Below are positions 1 to 8,414 of a DNA stretch of 54,447 bases, one piece after another. The position numbers and the translations under genes were made by a program. A model generated the notes under the pieces. It had not been told where the DNA came from. It saw only the letters and a program-made list of their open reading frames with translations, and searched no databases. The stretch's first letter is position 1. The number at the start of each line of letters is the position of its first letter. This DNA comes from Candidatus Peregrinibacteria bacterium (GTDB lineage Bacteria; Patescibacteriota; Gracilibacteria; UBA1369; PNNO01). The DNA lies in the NCBI GenBank assembly GCA_016928915.1, contig JAFGJT010000013.1:1-54447 (forward strand), read 5' to 3'.

Positions 1-118
1 GTCACCGCTACAATTTGGAATCCTGAAATACCAGTTACAAAAACAAAAACTCAACTACGGTGTCTTAAATGTCTGAAACTACTACAGATCAACAAGCCCA
101 AAAGTCTGCTCATGGCTA

Positions 119-147
119 TTGACTTATTTAAATATTTATGTCATAAT
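119..147 (+). promoter_or_regulatory. Putative sigma70 promoter for the PAS gene pair
   Basis: TTGACT (119-124) and CATAAT (142-147) are separated by 17 bases. Transcription would begin near 154, about 30 bases before the first PAS start codon. Bases 1-118 before it hold only the possible tail of an unseen gene. Confidence 0.5.
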
Positions 148-183
148 TAAAAAGTAAAAATATATATAAATATCAAAACAAAT

Positions 184-708
184 ATGTCAAAGAAAAAAAT
201 CTTGTTTGTTGCTCTGGCAATGTTTCTTATGACAATGATGTCAATTCTTTATATCATAGGTGAAGAAAATTTTGATGTGCATAAACAATCCCTTCAAACT
301 TCTATTCTGAACAACAACCAAACAAATAAAAATTTAAATGAAAAGGATTATCGAAAACTGCTTAATAATACAGATGATGAATTTATAATAGTAAATACCG
401 ACAGAACCTTTCGATTTGTTTCTTCAAAGCTTTTAACGATCCACGATTATACGGTTGAAAACATTTTAGAGGTTAATGTACTTACTTTTATTCACCCAAA
501 AGACCTTCCTGCGTTCTCAAATTTACTCATAGAGTTCCATAAAGAGCTTAAAATTATGAATAATGTAGGTCCCATAAGAATAAAAACAAAATCAGGGGAA
601 TATATAAATTATTTAGTAAATTTAATACCGTTTACGGACAAACAGGGGCAAAGAACCGGCACAGGGGTTATACTTAAAAATATTCAGAAGCCTTTGGGGG
701 ATAAATAA
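184..708 (+). CDS. Membrane-anchored PAS-domain protein (paralogue 1)
   Basis: The 174-residue product starts with a basic stretch and one hydrophobic helix (residues about 5-25). A short linker leads to a single PAS-like domain at about 60-170. The domain shows DDEFIIVNTD at its first strand, the PAS-typical FIHPKDLP segment, and a final strand GVILKNIQKPLG. No kinase, cyclase, HTH or other output domain follows, so it is probably a sensor or protein-interaction module held at the inner face or outside of the membrane; the topology is not certain. It lies 21 bases before a clear paralogue (730-1305), suggesting tandem duplication and co-transcription. The ligand and partner are unknown. The start was chosen because it directly precedes the membrane helix and follows a plausible promoter. 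Confidence 0.7.
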   Translation: MSKKKILFVALAMFLMTMMSILYIIGEENFDVHKQSLQTSILNNNQTNKNLNEKDYRKLLNNTDDEFIIVNTDRTFRFVSSKLLTIHDYTVENILEVNVLTFIHPKDLPAFSNLLIEFHKELKIMNNVGPIRIKTKSGEYINYLVNLIPFTDKQGQRTGTGVILKNIQKPLGDK

Positions 709-729
709 AGCATTGTCTAACTAAAATTA

Positions 730-1305
730 ATGACAAAATTTCTGTTAAAACAAAAATATTTATTTCTCGGCATCTGTGCCGCGATGATACTTTTTTCAAC
801 AGGGTTGTTTATTATTAGTGAAAATCATCTGAATTTTGACGGAAATGATATAAAAGCCTACATTCTTAACGATGAACAGGCAAAAAAAGAACATGACGAA
901 TCGTTTTACAGAAAACTTATTAAAAATGAAAATGATGAATTTTTAATTCTGACTACGGATGTGATGATTAAATATGCTGTTAAGCAGGACCTAATTAATG
1001 AAAACTTCTTTCACCTTATCCATCCGCAGGATCTGCCGTTTATCGCAAACGCGATGATTACGGTTCTGGACACAAGGATAATAAAAAACAATATTGGTCC
1101 TTTTAGAGCAAAAATACATGAAGACAAATATATTCTTTATATGGCGCAGGCAGTTCCTGTTTTTGATAATCACGGGAAAATAGTTTTAATTGGGCTTGTA
1201 TTAAAAGATATTTCAACTCCTTTAGGAGGCAACGAAGATGAAGCAAAAGACCTTTCGACATACGACAGGAAAGAACTGGAAAATTTGATTTCAATGGCTG
1301 ATTAG
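730..1305 (+). CDS. Membrane-anchored PAS-domain protein (paralogue 2)
   Basis: The 191-residue product has the same plan as its upstream neighbour: an N-terminal membrane helix (about 10-30), a linker, then one PAS-like domain with NDEFLILTTD, the LIHPQDLP segment and a closing LVLKDISTPLGG. It adds about 20 acidic residues at the C-terminus. The shared order of motifs (FYRKL or DYRKL, DEF, HPxDLP, NNxGP, PLG) shows the two genes are duplicates that have diverged. As in the first copy, no output domain is present, so a role as a heterodimerising sensor pair is possible but is inference. The gene is followed by leuS after 49 bases. Confidence 0.7.
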   Translation: MTKFLLKQKYLFLGICAAMILFSTGLFIISENHLNFDGNDIKAYILNDEQAKKEHDESFYRKLIKNENDEFLILTTDVMIKYAVKQDLINENFFHLIHPQDLPFIANAMITVLDTRIIKNNIGPFRAKIHEDKYILYMAQAVPVFDNHGKIVLIGLVLKDISTPLGGNEDEAKDLSTYDRKELENLISMAD

Positions 1306-1354
1306 CTGTAATATATCTGCGCTAATTCGGAATATTTATTAACGCAGTTTTATT

Positions 1355-3769
1355 ATGTCTTTATACGAACCTCGGAAATCTGAAATCAAATGGCAGAAGA
1401 GATGGGAAGAATCAGGCTTATATAAAACAAATTTTAAAGACACAAAACACCAAAAATACTATAATTTAGTGATGTTTCCATATCCATCCGGAGATAAACT
1501 TCATATAGGACACTGGTACGGTTACGCTCCCGCAGATTCGTGGGGAAGATATATGCGCATGAAAGGTTTTAATGTGTTTGAACCGATGGGGTACGACAGT
1601 TTCGGGCTTCCGGCTGAAAATTACGCAATTAAACATGGTGTTCATCCCGCTGTCTCGACACAAAAGAATATTGATTATATGCGGAAACAGTTAATGGCGA
1701 TGGGAACAATGTACGACTGGACCAGTGAAATTCAGACAAGCGCTCCCGAATATTACAAATGGACCCAATGGGTATTTTTACAATTATATAAAAAAGGACT
1801 GGCTTACCGAAAGAAAGCGCCTGTGAACTGGTGCCCAAACTGCCAGACAGTGCTTGCAAACGAGCAGGTGCAGGATGGCACATGTGAGAGATGCGGAGCT
1901 GAAGTCACAAAAAAGGATCTTACACAATGGTTCTTTAAGATGAAGGAATATGCTGAAAAACTTCTTAATTATGAGGGACTTAACTGGCCGGAAAAAACAC
2001 GGATGATGCAGGAAAACTGGATAGGAAAAAGTATTGGCAGCGAAATTGTGTTTGATATCGCCGACGGCTCAACTAAAAAACCGATAGGAAAAACCGTTAC
2101 CGTATTTACAACAAGAATAGATACGCTTTTTGGCTGCACTTACATGGTTCTTGCGCCTGAACATCCGTTAACCCTGGAAATCTGCACGCGCGAGCACCGT
2201 AAAAACATTGTTGATTACATTGAAAAGACCAAACGTGAGAATGACATTGTACGAAGCTCCGAAACAAGAGAAAAAACCGGCGTTGAAACTGGCGCATACG
2301 CAATTAATCCTGTTAACGGAGAATTAATTCCTGTGTGGACTGCAGATTATGTGCTTGCCTCTTATGGAACAGGCGCTGTGATGGCTGTTCCCGCGCATGA
2401 CGAGCGCGACTATGCGTTTGCAAAAAAATACAAACTGCCCATAAAAGAAGTTATAATACCCAAAAAAGGGAAATCAAATATTGACGAATTTGCGTTCACC
2501 GAAGACGGAGTTTTGGTCAATTCAGATGAGTTTGATGAAATGAATTCTTTGGAAGCGCGTGAAAAAATCACTAAATTTTTAAAATCCAAAGGCAAAGGGA
2601 AATTTGTAGTCCAGTATAAACTTCGCGACTGGCTTGTTTCCAGACAGCGTTTCTGGGGCGCTCCTATTCCCATTGTTTACTGTGATAAATGCGGCGAGGT
2701 TGCGGTGCCCGAAAAAGATCTGCCTGTAAAGCTTCCGATGAAGGTGGATTTTACACCAAAGGGTGAATCCCCTCTTGCCACGTGCCCTGATTTTGTTAAT
2801 ACAACTTGCCCGAACTGTAAGGGCAATGCTAAACGTGAGGTTGATACAATGGATACCTTTTTTTGCTCAAGCTGGTACTATTTAAGATACCCTTCAGCCA
2901 ATGAAAAAGACATTCCTTTCGATGAAAAAAGAATAAACAAATGGCTTCCGGTTGACATGTATATAGGCGGACCCGAGCACGCGTGCATGCATTTAATTTA
3001 TGCGCGTTTTATATGTAAAGTATTGCATGATTTAGGTTATATTGATTTTAATGAACCTTTTAAAACTCTTGTTCATCAGGGTTTGATTACCAAAGATTCG
3101 GCAAAAATGTCCAAGTCAAAAGGCAATACCGTTTCGCCCGATGAATTTATTGAAAAGTATGGAAGTGATGTTTTTCGCATGTACTTAATGTTTATGGGAC
3201 CTTACTCGGAAGGCGGCGACTGGAATGATTCAGGGATAAAAGGAATAGCAAGATTTGTTGATAAATTTTATGATCTTATTTATACAAAATCCACACTGGA
3301 AGATGAAAAAACTTTAAAATGCACCCTTCATAAAACAATCAAAAAAGTTGGCGAAGACATGGAAAAATTCCATTTCAACACTGTTGTTTCAAGTCTGATG
3401 GAATTCACAAACACCGCAAAAAGAACAGGAATTGATGATGATTCAAAAAAGCAGATTGTTAAATTAATCGCCCCCATAGCCCCTCATTTGGCCGAAGAGT
3501 TATGGGAAAATTTGGGCGGCGGTGAAAGCATTTTTAACACAACCTGGCCGGAATATTCGGACAAATTAACCGCTTCCGATACATTTGAACTTGTAATTCA
3601 GGTAAATGGCAAAGTGCGGGCAAAAACCAATGTGTCAAAAGACATATCCGAAGAAGAAGCAATTAATACAGCAAAATCGTCAAATAATGTAAATGCTTAT
3701 TTAGAAGGTAAACAAATTATTAAAGCAATTTATGTTCCGGGAAGGATTGTGAATATAGTTGTAAAATAA
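1355..3769 (+). CDS. leuS: Leucyl-tRNA synthetase
   Basis: This class I aminoacyl-tRNA synthetase charges tRNA-Leu with leucine in the cytoplasm. At 804 residues it has the usual bacterial length. The HIGH motif appears at residues 50-53 within PYPSGDKLHIGHWYG, and KMSKSKGNTV lies near residue 583. The CP1 editing domain between them is recognisable from TTRIDTLFG and ASYGTGAVMAVPAHDERD. Two CxxC pairs near residues 160-180 suggest a zinc ribbon, and another CxxC set sits near 440-490. The C-terminal anticodon-binding region ends with a VNGKVRAKT-type segment. It is followed by wecB after 13 bases, so the two may share a transcript. A tRNA-Leu(CAG) gene is at 24.0 kb. Confidence 0.97.
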   Translation: MSLYEPRKSEIKWQKRWEESGLYKTNFKDTKHQKYYNLVMFPYPSGDKLHIGHWYGYAPADSWGRYMRMKGFNVFEPMGYDSFGLPAENYAIKHGVHPAVSTQKNIDYMRKQLMAMGTMYDWTSEIQTSAPEYYKWTQWVFLQLYKKGLAYRKKAPVNWCPNCQTVLANEQVQDGTCERCGAEVTKKDLTQWFFKMKEYAEKLLNYEGLNWPEKTRMMQENWIGKSIGSEIVFDIADGSTKKPIGKTVTVFTTRIDTLFGCTYMVLAPEHPLTLEICTREHRKNIVDYIEKTKRENDIVRSSETREKTGVETGAYAINPVNGELIPVWTADYVLASYGTGAVMAVPAHDERDYAFAKKYKLPIKEVIIPKKGKSNIDEFAFTEDGVLVNSDEFDEMNSLEAREKITKFLKSKGKGKFVVQYKLRDWLVSRQRFWGAPIPIVYCDKCGEVAVPEKDLPVKLPMKVDFTPKGESPLATCPDFVNTTCPNCKGNAKREVDTMDTFFCSSWYYLRYPSANEKDIPFDEKRINKWLPVDMYIGGPEHACMHLIYARFICKVLHDLGYIDFNEPFKTLVHQGLITKDSAKMSKSKGNTVSPDEFIEKYGSDVFRMYLMFMGPYSEGGDWNDSGIKGIARFVDKFYDLIYTKSTLEDEKTLKCTLHKTIKKVGEDMEKFHFNTVVSSLMEFTNTAKRTGIDDDSKKQIVKLIAPIAPHLAEELWENLGGGESIFNTTWPEYSDKLTASDTFELVIQVNGKVRAKTNVSKDISEEEAINTAKSSNNVNAYLEGKQIIKAIYVPGRIVNIVVK

Positions 3770-3782
3770 CTCATTATTAACA

Positions 3783-4868
3783 ATGAAAATCGCAGTGGCT
3801 TTTGGAACCAGGCCGGAAATTATCAAGCTCTCTCCTGTTATTAGAGCCCTCGAAAAGGCCTCCGAAAAGCAAAAATCGCAAAGAGTCGGCTTCTTCATTA
3901 TTCATTCAAATCAGCACTACGATAAGGATATGGACAGTGTTTTTTTAAAAGAGCTTAAACTTCCAAAACCTAAATACAATTTAAATATAGGGTCTGCGCT
4001 GCACGGTGAAATGACCGGTAAAATGATTATTGAAGCTGAAAAAATACTAATTAATGAAAAACCGGATTTATTGATCGTTCAGGGTGATACCAATACGGTT
4101 CTTGCGCTGGCTATTGCGGCCAGCAAACTGCATATTAAAATTGCGCATGTTGAGGCGGGTCTTCGAAGCTATACTGATATTCCCGAAGAAACGAACCGTA
4201 TAATTACCGATAAACTTTCGGACTTTCTTTTTGCGCCAACTTTAAAACAAAAAAATATTCTTATAAATGAGGGAATTAATAAGAAAAAAATTTTTGTTGT
4301 CGGGAATACCGTTGTTGATGCTGTTTTTCAAAATCTTAAAATTGCGAAAAAATCTAAGAATTACCCGATAAAACTTAAGCCCAAGAAATATTTTTTAATA
4401 ACCGCGCACAGGCAGGAAAATGTTGATGATCCCAAAAAGCTTAAAAGTATTTTTAAAGCTCTTTCAGAAATACAAAACAAGCATAAACTTGAGGCGGTTT
4501 TCCCACTGCATCCAAGAACAAAAAAACGTTTAAATGAGTATAAAATGGTCATACCGAAAAATATTAAAATTACTTCTCCGGCAGGGTATCTTGAAATGCT
4601 TTATTTAATAAAAAACGCGCGTTTAATTGTAACCGATTCGGGAGGAATTCAGGAAGAAGCGTGCACCCTTTGTGTGCCGTGTGTTACAATGCGCGAATCC
4701 ACAGAACGCCCTGAAACTGTTGAAATAGGCGGAAATATTGTTGTTGGCACTGATACAAATAAAATTGTAAAAGCTTCATCGCTTATGATAAAAAAGAAAA
4801 TTTTATGGAAAAATCCGTTCGGCAAAGGCGACACGGGTGAAAAAATTATAAAAATTCTCCTACAATGA
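3783..4868 (+). CDS. wecB: UDP-N-acetylglucosamine 2-epimerase
   Basis: The product is a non-hydrolysing UDP-GlcNAc 2-epimerase, which interconverts UDP-GlcNAc and UDP-ManNAc for surface polysaccharide synthesis. Its 361 residues match the family. Visible signatures are the N-terminal FGTRPEIIKLSPVIRAL, VQGDTNTVLA, the HVEAGLRS motif, GNTVVDAV, the TAHRQENV segment and DSGGIQEEA near residue 285, which belongs to the UDP-binding site. The stop codon overlaps the start of the downstream glycosyltransferase (ATGA), so translational coupling is likely and both probably serve one glycan pathway. It lies 13 bases downstream of leuS. Confidence 0.93.
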   Translation: MKIAVAFGTRPEIIKLSPVIRALEKASEKQKSQRVGFFIIHSNQHYDKDMDSVFLKELKLPKPKYNLNIGSALHGEMTGKMIIEAEKILINEKPDLLIVQGDTNTVLALAIAASKLHIKIAHVEAGLRSYTDIPEETNRIITDKLSDFLFAPTLKQKNILINEGINKKKIFVVGNTVVDAVFQNLKIAKKSKNYPIKLKPKKYFLITAHRQENVDDPKKLKSIFKALSEIQNKHKLEAVFPLHPRTKKRLNEYKMVIPKNIKITSPAGYLEMLYLIKNARLIVTDSGGIQEEACTLCVPCVTMRESTERPETVEIGGNIVVGTDTNKIVKASSLMIKKKILWKNPFGKGDTGEKIIKILLQ

Positions 4869-5932
4869 ATATTTTTATCCTTACAATTCATAATCCAAAC
4901 ATTTCGTACGGTCCCAATATAAGGCTTGAGGGCTTTTTAAAATCGCCTGAAATGTTAGGTGAAAATATTTACAGACTCCCTTTTAGAAATGATAAAAAGT
5001 TTATAAAGCTGAATACCATAAAAATTCTGTTTAAATCTCTATTTCATATAATAAAAAACAGGAAAAAGATCGATCTTATACACGTTGTTACCCCCCCGTC
5101 CTATACCGCTCCAATAGCAAAATTTGCAAAAAGGTTCTTTAAAATCCCCTATATTGTTGATATCGGAGATCCATATGCTGAAAATATGGCTGAACTGAAA
5201 GGTTTTTCGTATCAAAGTTTAAGATATCGATTTTTAAAATGGCTTGATAATTCTTTATATAAAAAAGCGGACCAACTTGTGCTTTCGTCAGACGGGTTAT
5301 CAAAATATCTTCCAGAAAATATTAAACAAACAACAATTTTAACCGGATTGGTTCATCAAAATGATATTGAAAAAACAAAAAACCATACAAATTCCTTCAA
5401 TAAAAAATGTTTATTTTTAGGACAATACGGCGCACTGCAAAAATTCGAATATATTTTTGAAGTATTTAGCGAAGCAATCAAACATGATAAAGAAATCATG
5501 CTTGATGTTATTGGTGTTGGAGATAAAAAAAAATTCGAGGGATCAAATCCCAATATAAAATTTTACGATCCTATTCCGCAGAATAAAATTTTCGACAAAA
5601 TCAAACATTATTCTTGCGGGATTGTGTCGTTAAAATTAAATCAGGGGCTGGATTATGCCATTCCCACAAAACTGTTAACCTATCTTTCTTACGGGCTGCC
5701 GATTTTCGGAACAGGCGGAGAATCATCAAAAAAACTTATAGATAAGGCCAAAACAGGATATATAAGCTCAGAATATAATATTCAAAAAGACGTTTTGGAA
5801 CTTTTTAAGCTGATGGGAGATAAAAACCGGATATTGGAATTTTCTAAAAACGCCCTTGTTTTTGCGGAAAAAAACCTTACCTTCGAAATAGCGGGAGCTT
5901 GTATGCATAAAATCTATAAAGCCCTGATATAA
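4865..5932 (+). CDS. GT-B glycosyltransferase (family 4-like)
   Basis: The 355-residue product has the two-lobed GT-B plan. The N-terminal lobe has an acceptor-side segment, LIHVVTPPSYTAPIAKF followed by KIPYIVDIGDPY. The C-terminal lobe shows a nucleotide-sugar-binding region with LDYAIPTKLLTYLSYGLPIFGTGG, like the E-x7-E area of GT4 enzymes, although the usual glutamates are partly replaced. It most likely transfers a sugar to a surface glycan at the cytoplasmic face; donor and acceptor cannot be read. It starts inside the last codons of wecB, implying coupled expression. No membrane helix is evident. Confidence 0.8.
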   Translation: MNIFILTIHNPNISYGPNIRLEGFLKSPEMLGENIYRLPFRNDKKFIKLNTIKILFKSLFHIIKNRKKIDLIHVVTPPSYTAPIAKFAKRFFKIPYIVDIGDPYAENMAELKGFSYQSLRYRFLKWLDNSLYKKADQLVLSSDGLSKYLPENIKQTTILTGLVHQNDIEKTKNHTNSFNKKCLFLGQYGALQKFEYIFEVFSEAIKHDKEIMLDVIGVGDKKKFEGSNPNIKFYDPIPQNKIFDKIKHYSCGIVSLKLNQGLDYAIPTKLLTYLSYGLPIFGTGGESSKKLIDKAKTGYISSEYNIQKDVLELFKLMGDKNRILEFSKNALVFAEKNLTFEIAGACMHKIYKALI

Positions 5933-5992
5933 ATTAAAAAAACAAAAAAATTTATCGACGGGATCAGACACCGAAAAGACGCATATAAATCA

Positions 5993-6021
5993 TTGCCCTG
6001 ATTATTTCTTTCTGTTAGGAT
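5993..6021 (+). promoter_or_regulatory. Putative promoter for folD-purF-purD
   Basis: TTGCCC (5993-5998) and TAGGAT (6016-6021) are separated by 17 bases. Transcription would start near 6028. That rules out the upstream in-frame GTG at 6022 as the folD start and leaves the ATG at 6046. Confidence 0.5.
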
Positions 6022-6045
6022 GTGCGTGCAATAATTTTACTTCAC

Positions 6046-6906
6046 ATGGTCCTTCTCGACGGCAGAAAAGTGGCTGATTCCATTCTTGAAAACCTCAAAA
6101 ATGAGGTTAAGGACCTTAAGAAGAAGAATATAAATCCATATATAGCCGTTATTTTAGTAGGTAAAAATCCGGCCAGTCTTTCATATATAAAACAGAAAAG
6201 AAAAGCCTGCGAAAAAACGGGGATCAAATGGGAGCAAATTGATTATGATGAAAATGTGACCACAGAAGGACTGATCAAAAAAATTCACGAGTTAAACGAA
6301 AATCCGAAAATCCACGGAATTTTAGTTCAGCTTCCGCTTCCCAAACACATATACACACCCGAGGTTATTAAGGCAATTGAGCCTAAAAAGGATGTTGACG
6401 GTTTTACGGCATATAATATCGGAAAAATGTTTTTAAGCACAGAATTTGAGCATCTTCCGCCGTGTACGCCTGCGGGTGTTATTGAGCTTTTGGATTATTA
6501 TAAAATCGATCTTAAGGGCAAAGAAGTAACTGTTGTTGGAGCAAGCAATATAGTCGGGAAGCCACTTTCCATTATGTTTCTTAACAGGAATGCAACGGTT
6601 ACAACCTGCCATATACACACAAAAGACCTCAGGTCCCACACAATTAACGCCGATATAGTTGCAGTTGGAGTTGGAAAACAAAACCTGATTACTGCGGATA
6701 TGGTCAAAGACGGCGTTATTATTATTGATATCGGATGCAACAAAAAAGAAGACGGCAAACTCTGCGGTGACTGTGATTTTGAAAGCATTTCAAAGAAAGC
6801 ATCTTATATTACTCCCGTACCCGGAGGAATAGGCCCGATGACAGTGGCATATCTAATGAAAAACACAGTCAATGCGGCAAAACGCATCAATAACTTAATT
6901 CCATAA
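6046..6906 (+). CDS. folD: Bifunctional methylenetetrahydrofolate dehydrogenase/cyclohydrolase
   Basis: FolD oxidises 5,10-methylene-THF with NADP and hydrolyses the methenyl product to 10-formyl-THF, the one-carbon donor for purines. The 286 residues carry the family marks: YIKQKRKACEKTGI with the catalytic lysine, VQLPLPKHI, KDVDGF, PCTPAGVIELL, the nucleotide-binding VVGASNIVGKPLSIM and the C-terminal PVPGGIGPMTVAYLM. The ATG at 6046 is preferred over the in-frame GTG at 6022 because a promoter -10 box (6016-6021) abuts that GTG and the family normally starts just before LDGK. The gene heads a tight cluster with purF (12 bases later) and purD, which fits a purine role. Confidence 0.95.
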   Translation: MVLLDGRKVADSILENLKNEVKDLKKKNINPYIAVILVGKNPASLSYIKQKRKACEKTGIKWEQIDYDENVTTEGLIKKIHELNENPKIHGILVQLPLPKHIYTPEVIKAIEPKKDVDGFTAYNIGKMFLSTEFEHLPPCTPAGVIELLDYYKIDLKGKEVTVVGASNIVGKPLSIMFLNRNATVTTCHIHTKDLRSHTINADIVAVGVGKQNLITADMVKDGVIIIDIGCNKKEDGKLCGDCDFESISKKASYITPVPGGIGPMTVAYLMKNTVNAAKRINNLIP

Positions 6907-6918
6907 CAACATCTCACA

Positions 6919-8409
6919 ATGTGCGGAATAATAGGCATCATATCATCGGGAAATGTAAATCAGGAAATATATGACGGCCTTATTACTTTGCAGCACCGCG
7001 GTCAGGATTCGGCGGGTATGGTTACTTATGACGGTCATTTTAACCTTAAAAAGGGAAACGGTCTTGTTCGAGATGTTTTTCACACAAAAAACATGCTGAG
7101 GCTGCTGGGTAATATTGGTATTGGTCATGTGCGCTACCCGACCGCGGGATCATACCGTGTTGAAGAATCCCAGCCTTTTTACGTTAACTCTCCTTACGGA
7201 ATTGCACTTGTTCATAACGGAAATCTTACAAACTATGAATCCCTTAAAAAAGAAGTTCTTGAAAACGAAAAACGTTTTTTAAACACACGTTCGGATTCGG
7301 AGGTTTTGCTGAATGTTCTTGCTCATGAATTAAGAACGCTTGGTGTTAAACAAATGGCGCCGAAAGATATTTTTAAAGCAATGCATCATGTTTTTAAAAG
7401 AGTAAAGGGCAGCTATTCGATTATTTCGTTAATAGCAGGCCACGGATTACTTGCTTTTCGCGATCCTTACGGCATAAGACCTTTAATTGTAGGCAAAAAA
7501 ACCTCAACAAAATCCACAGATTATATAATCGCTTCAGAAAGCGTTGCCTTGGACACACTTGGATATGAAGTTGTTTCGGATGTTCAGCCCGGTGAAGTTG
7601 TTTATATTGATATGAATCATAATCTTCATAGAAAAATCTGCGTTGACAAGCCAACCTGGGCTCCGTGCCTTTTTGAATGGGTATATATAGCGCGTCCCGA
7701 TTCAACAATAGACAATATTAATGTTTATAAAACACGACTTAGGCTTGGAGAATATTTAGTTGATAAGATTAAAAAAGCGAATATTGCAATTGATGTTGTA
7801 ATGCCCGTTCCGGACAGCGGACGAAGCGCAGCAATTCCCTTGGCGGCAAAACTCGGAGTACCTTACAGAGAAGGTCTTGTAAAAAACAGATATATCGGAC
7901 GGACTTTTATTATGCCGGGTCAGGATCTAAGGCAAAAGTCAGTAAGGTTTAAATTAAATCCCATAAAACTCGAATTAAAAGGCAAAAAAGTTCTTCTTGT
8001 TGAAGACAGTATTGTTCGCGGCACAACATCAAAAAAAATAATTGAAATGGTAAGAGCGGCCGGAGCTAAAAAAGTTTATATCGCCTCATGCGCGCCGGCA
8101 TTAATTTCTCCTTGTGTTTACGGGGTTGACATGCCCACAAGAAAAGATTTTATTGCTTACAAATTATCAAATGACGTTATTGCAAAAGTAATAGGCGCGG
8201 ATAAAGTTTTCTATCAGGATTTAAAAGATCTTGTTAAAGCCGCGCAAAAGGGCAATCCAAAAATTACCGGATTCTGCGGAGCATGTTTCAGCGGCAAGTA
8301 CCCGACTCCGGAAGTGACCGAAGTAACTTTAAGAGAAGCTGAAGAATCACGAAGACAGGCTTATCCCGAAGAGGTGCAGGACAGCGATGAAGCATTAACT
8401 TTACTATAA
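6919..8409 (+). CDS. purF: Amidophosphoribosyltransferase
   Basis: PurF makes 5-phosphoribosylamine from PRPP and glutamine, the first step of de novo purine synthesis. The 496 residues begin directly with MCGIIGI, so the catalytic N-terminal cysteine needs only Met removal and no propeptide. The glutaminase half shows LQHRGQDSAGM and the RYPTAGS and VHNGNLTN segments. The phosphoribosyltransferase half has VMPVPDSGRSAAIPLA and the PRPP loop VLLVEDSIVRGTTSKK near residue 357. C-terminal cysteines (SCAPALISPC and CGACFSGKYP) resemble those of Fe-S-containing PurF proteins, though cluster binding is inference. It sits between folD and purD with gaps of 12 and 5 bases. Confidence 0.96.
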   Translation: MCGIIGIISSGNVNQEIYDGLITLQHRGQDSAGMVTYDGHFNLKKGNGLVRDVFHTKNMLRLLGNIGIGHVRYPTAGSYRVEESQPFYVNSPYGIALVHNGNLTNYESLKKEVLENEKRFLNTRSDSEVLLNVLAHELRTLGVKQMAPKDIFKAMHHVFKRVKGSYSIISLIAGHGLLAFRDPYGIRPLIVGKKTSTKSTDYIIASESVALDTLGYEVVSDVQPGEVVYIDMNHNLHRKICVDKPTWAPCLFEWVYIARPDSTIDNINVYKTRLRLGEYLVDKIKKANIAIDVVMPVPDSGRSAAIPLAAKLGVPYREGLVKNRYIGRTFIMPGQDLRQKSVRFKLNPIKLELKGKKVLLVEDSIVRGTTSKKIIEMVRAAGAKKVYIASCAPALISPCVYGVDMPTRKDFIAYKLSNDVIAKVIGADKVFYQDLKDLVKAAQKGNPKITGFCGACFSGKYPTPEVTEVTLREAEESRRQAYPEEVQDSDEALTLL

Positions 8410-8414
8410 ATAAT

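Noticed and set aside
1-150. Open frame from the window edge, 49 codons to a TAA at 148-150
   Set aside because: All three frames give short, unremarkable peptides and none matches a known protein end. A gene tail here is possible but cannot be supported.
6022-6045. Upstream GTG start for folD
   Set aside because: It directly follows a -10 box and would lie before the predicted transcript start; the added residues are not family-like.
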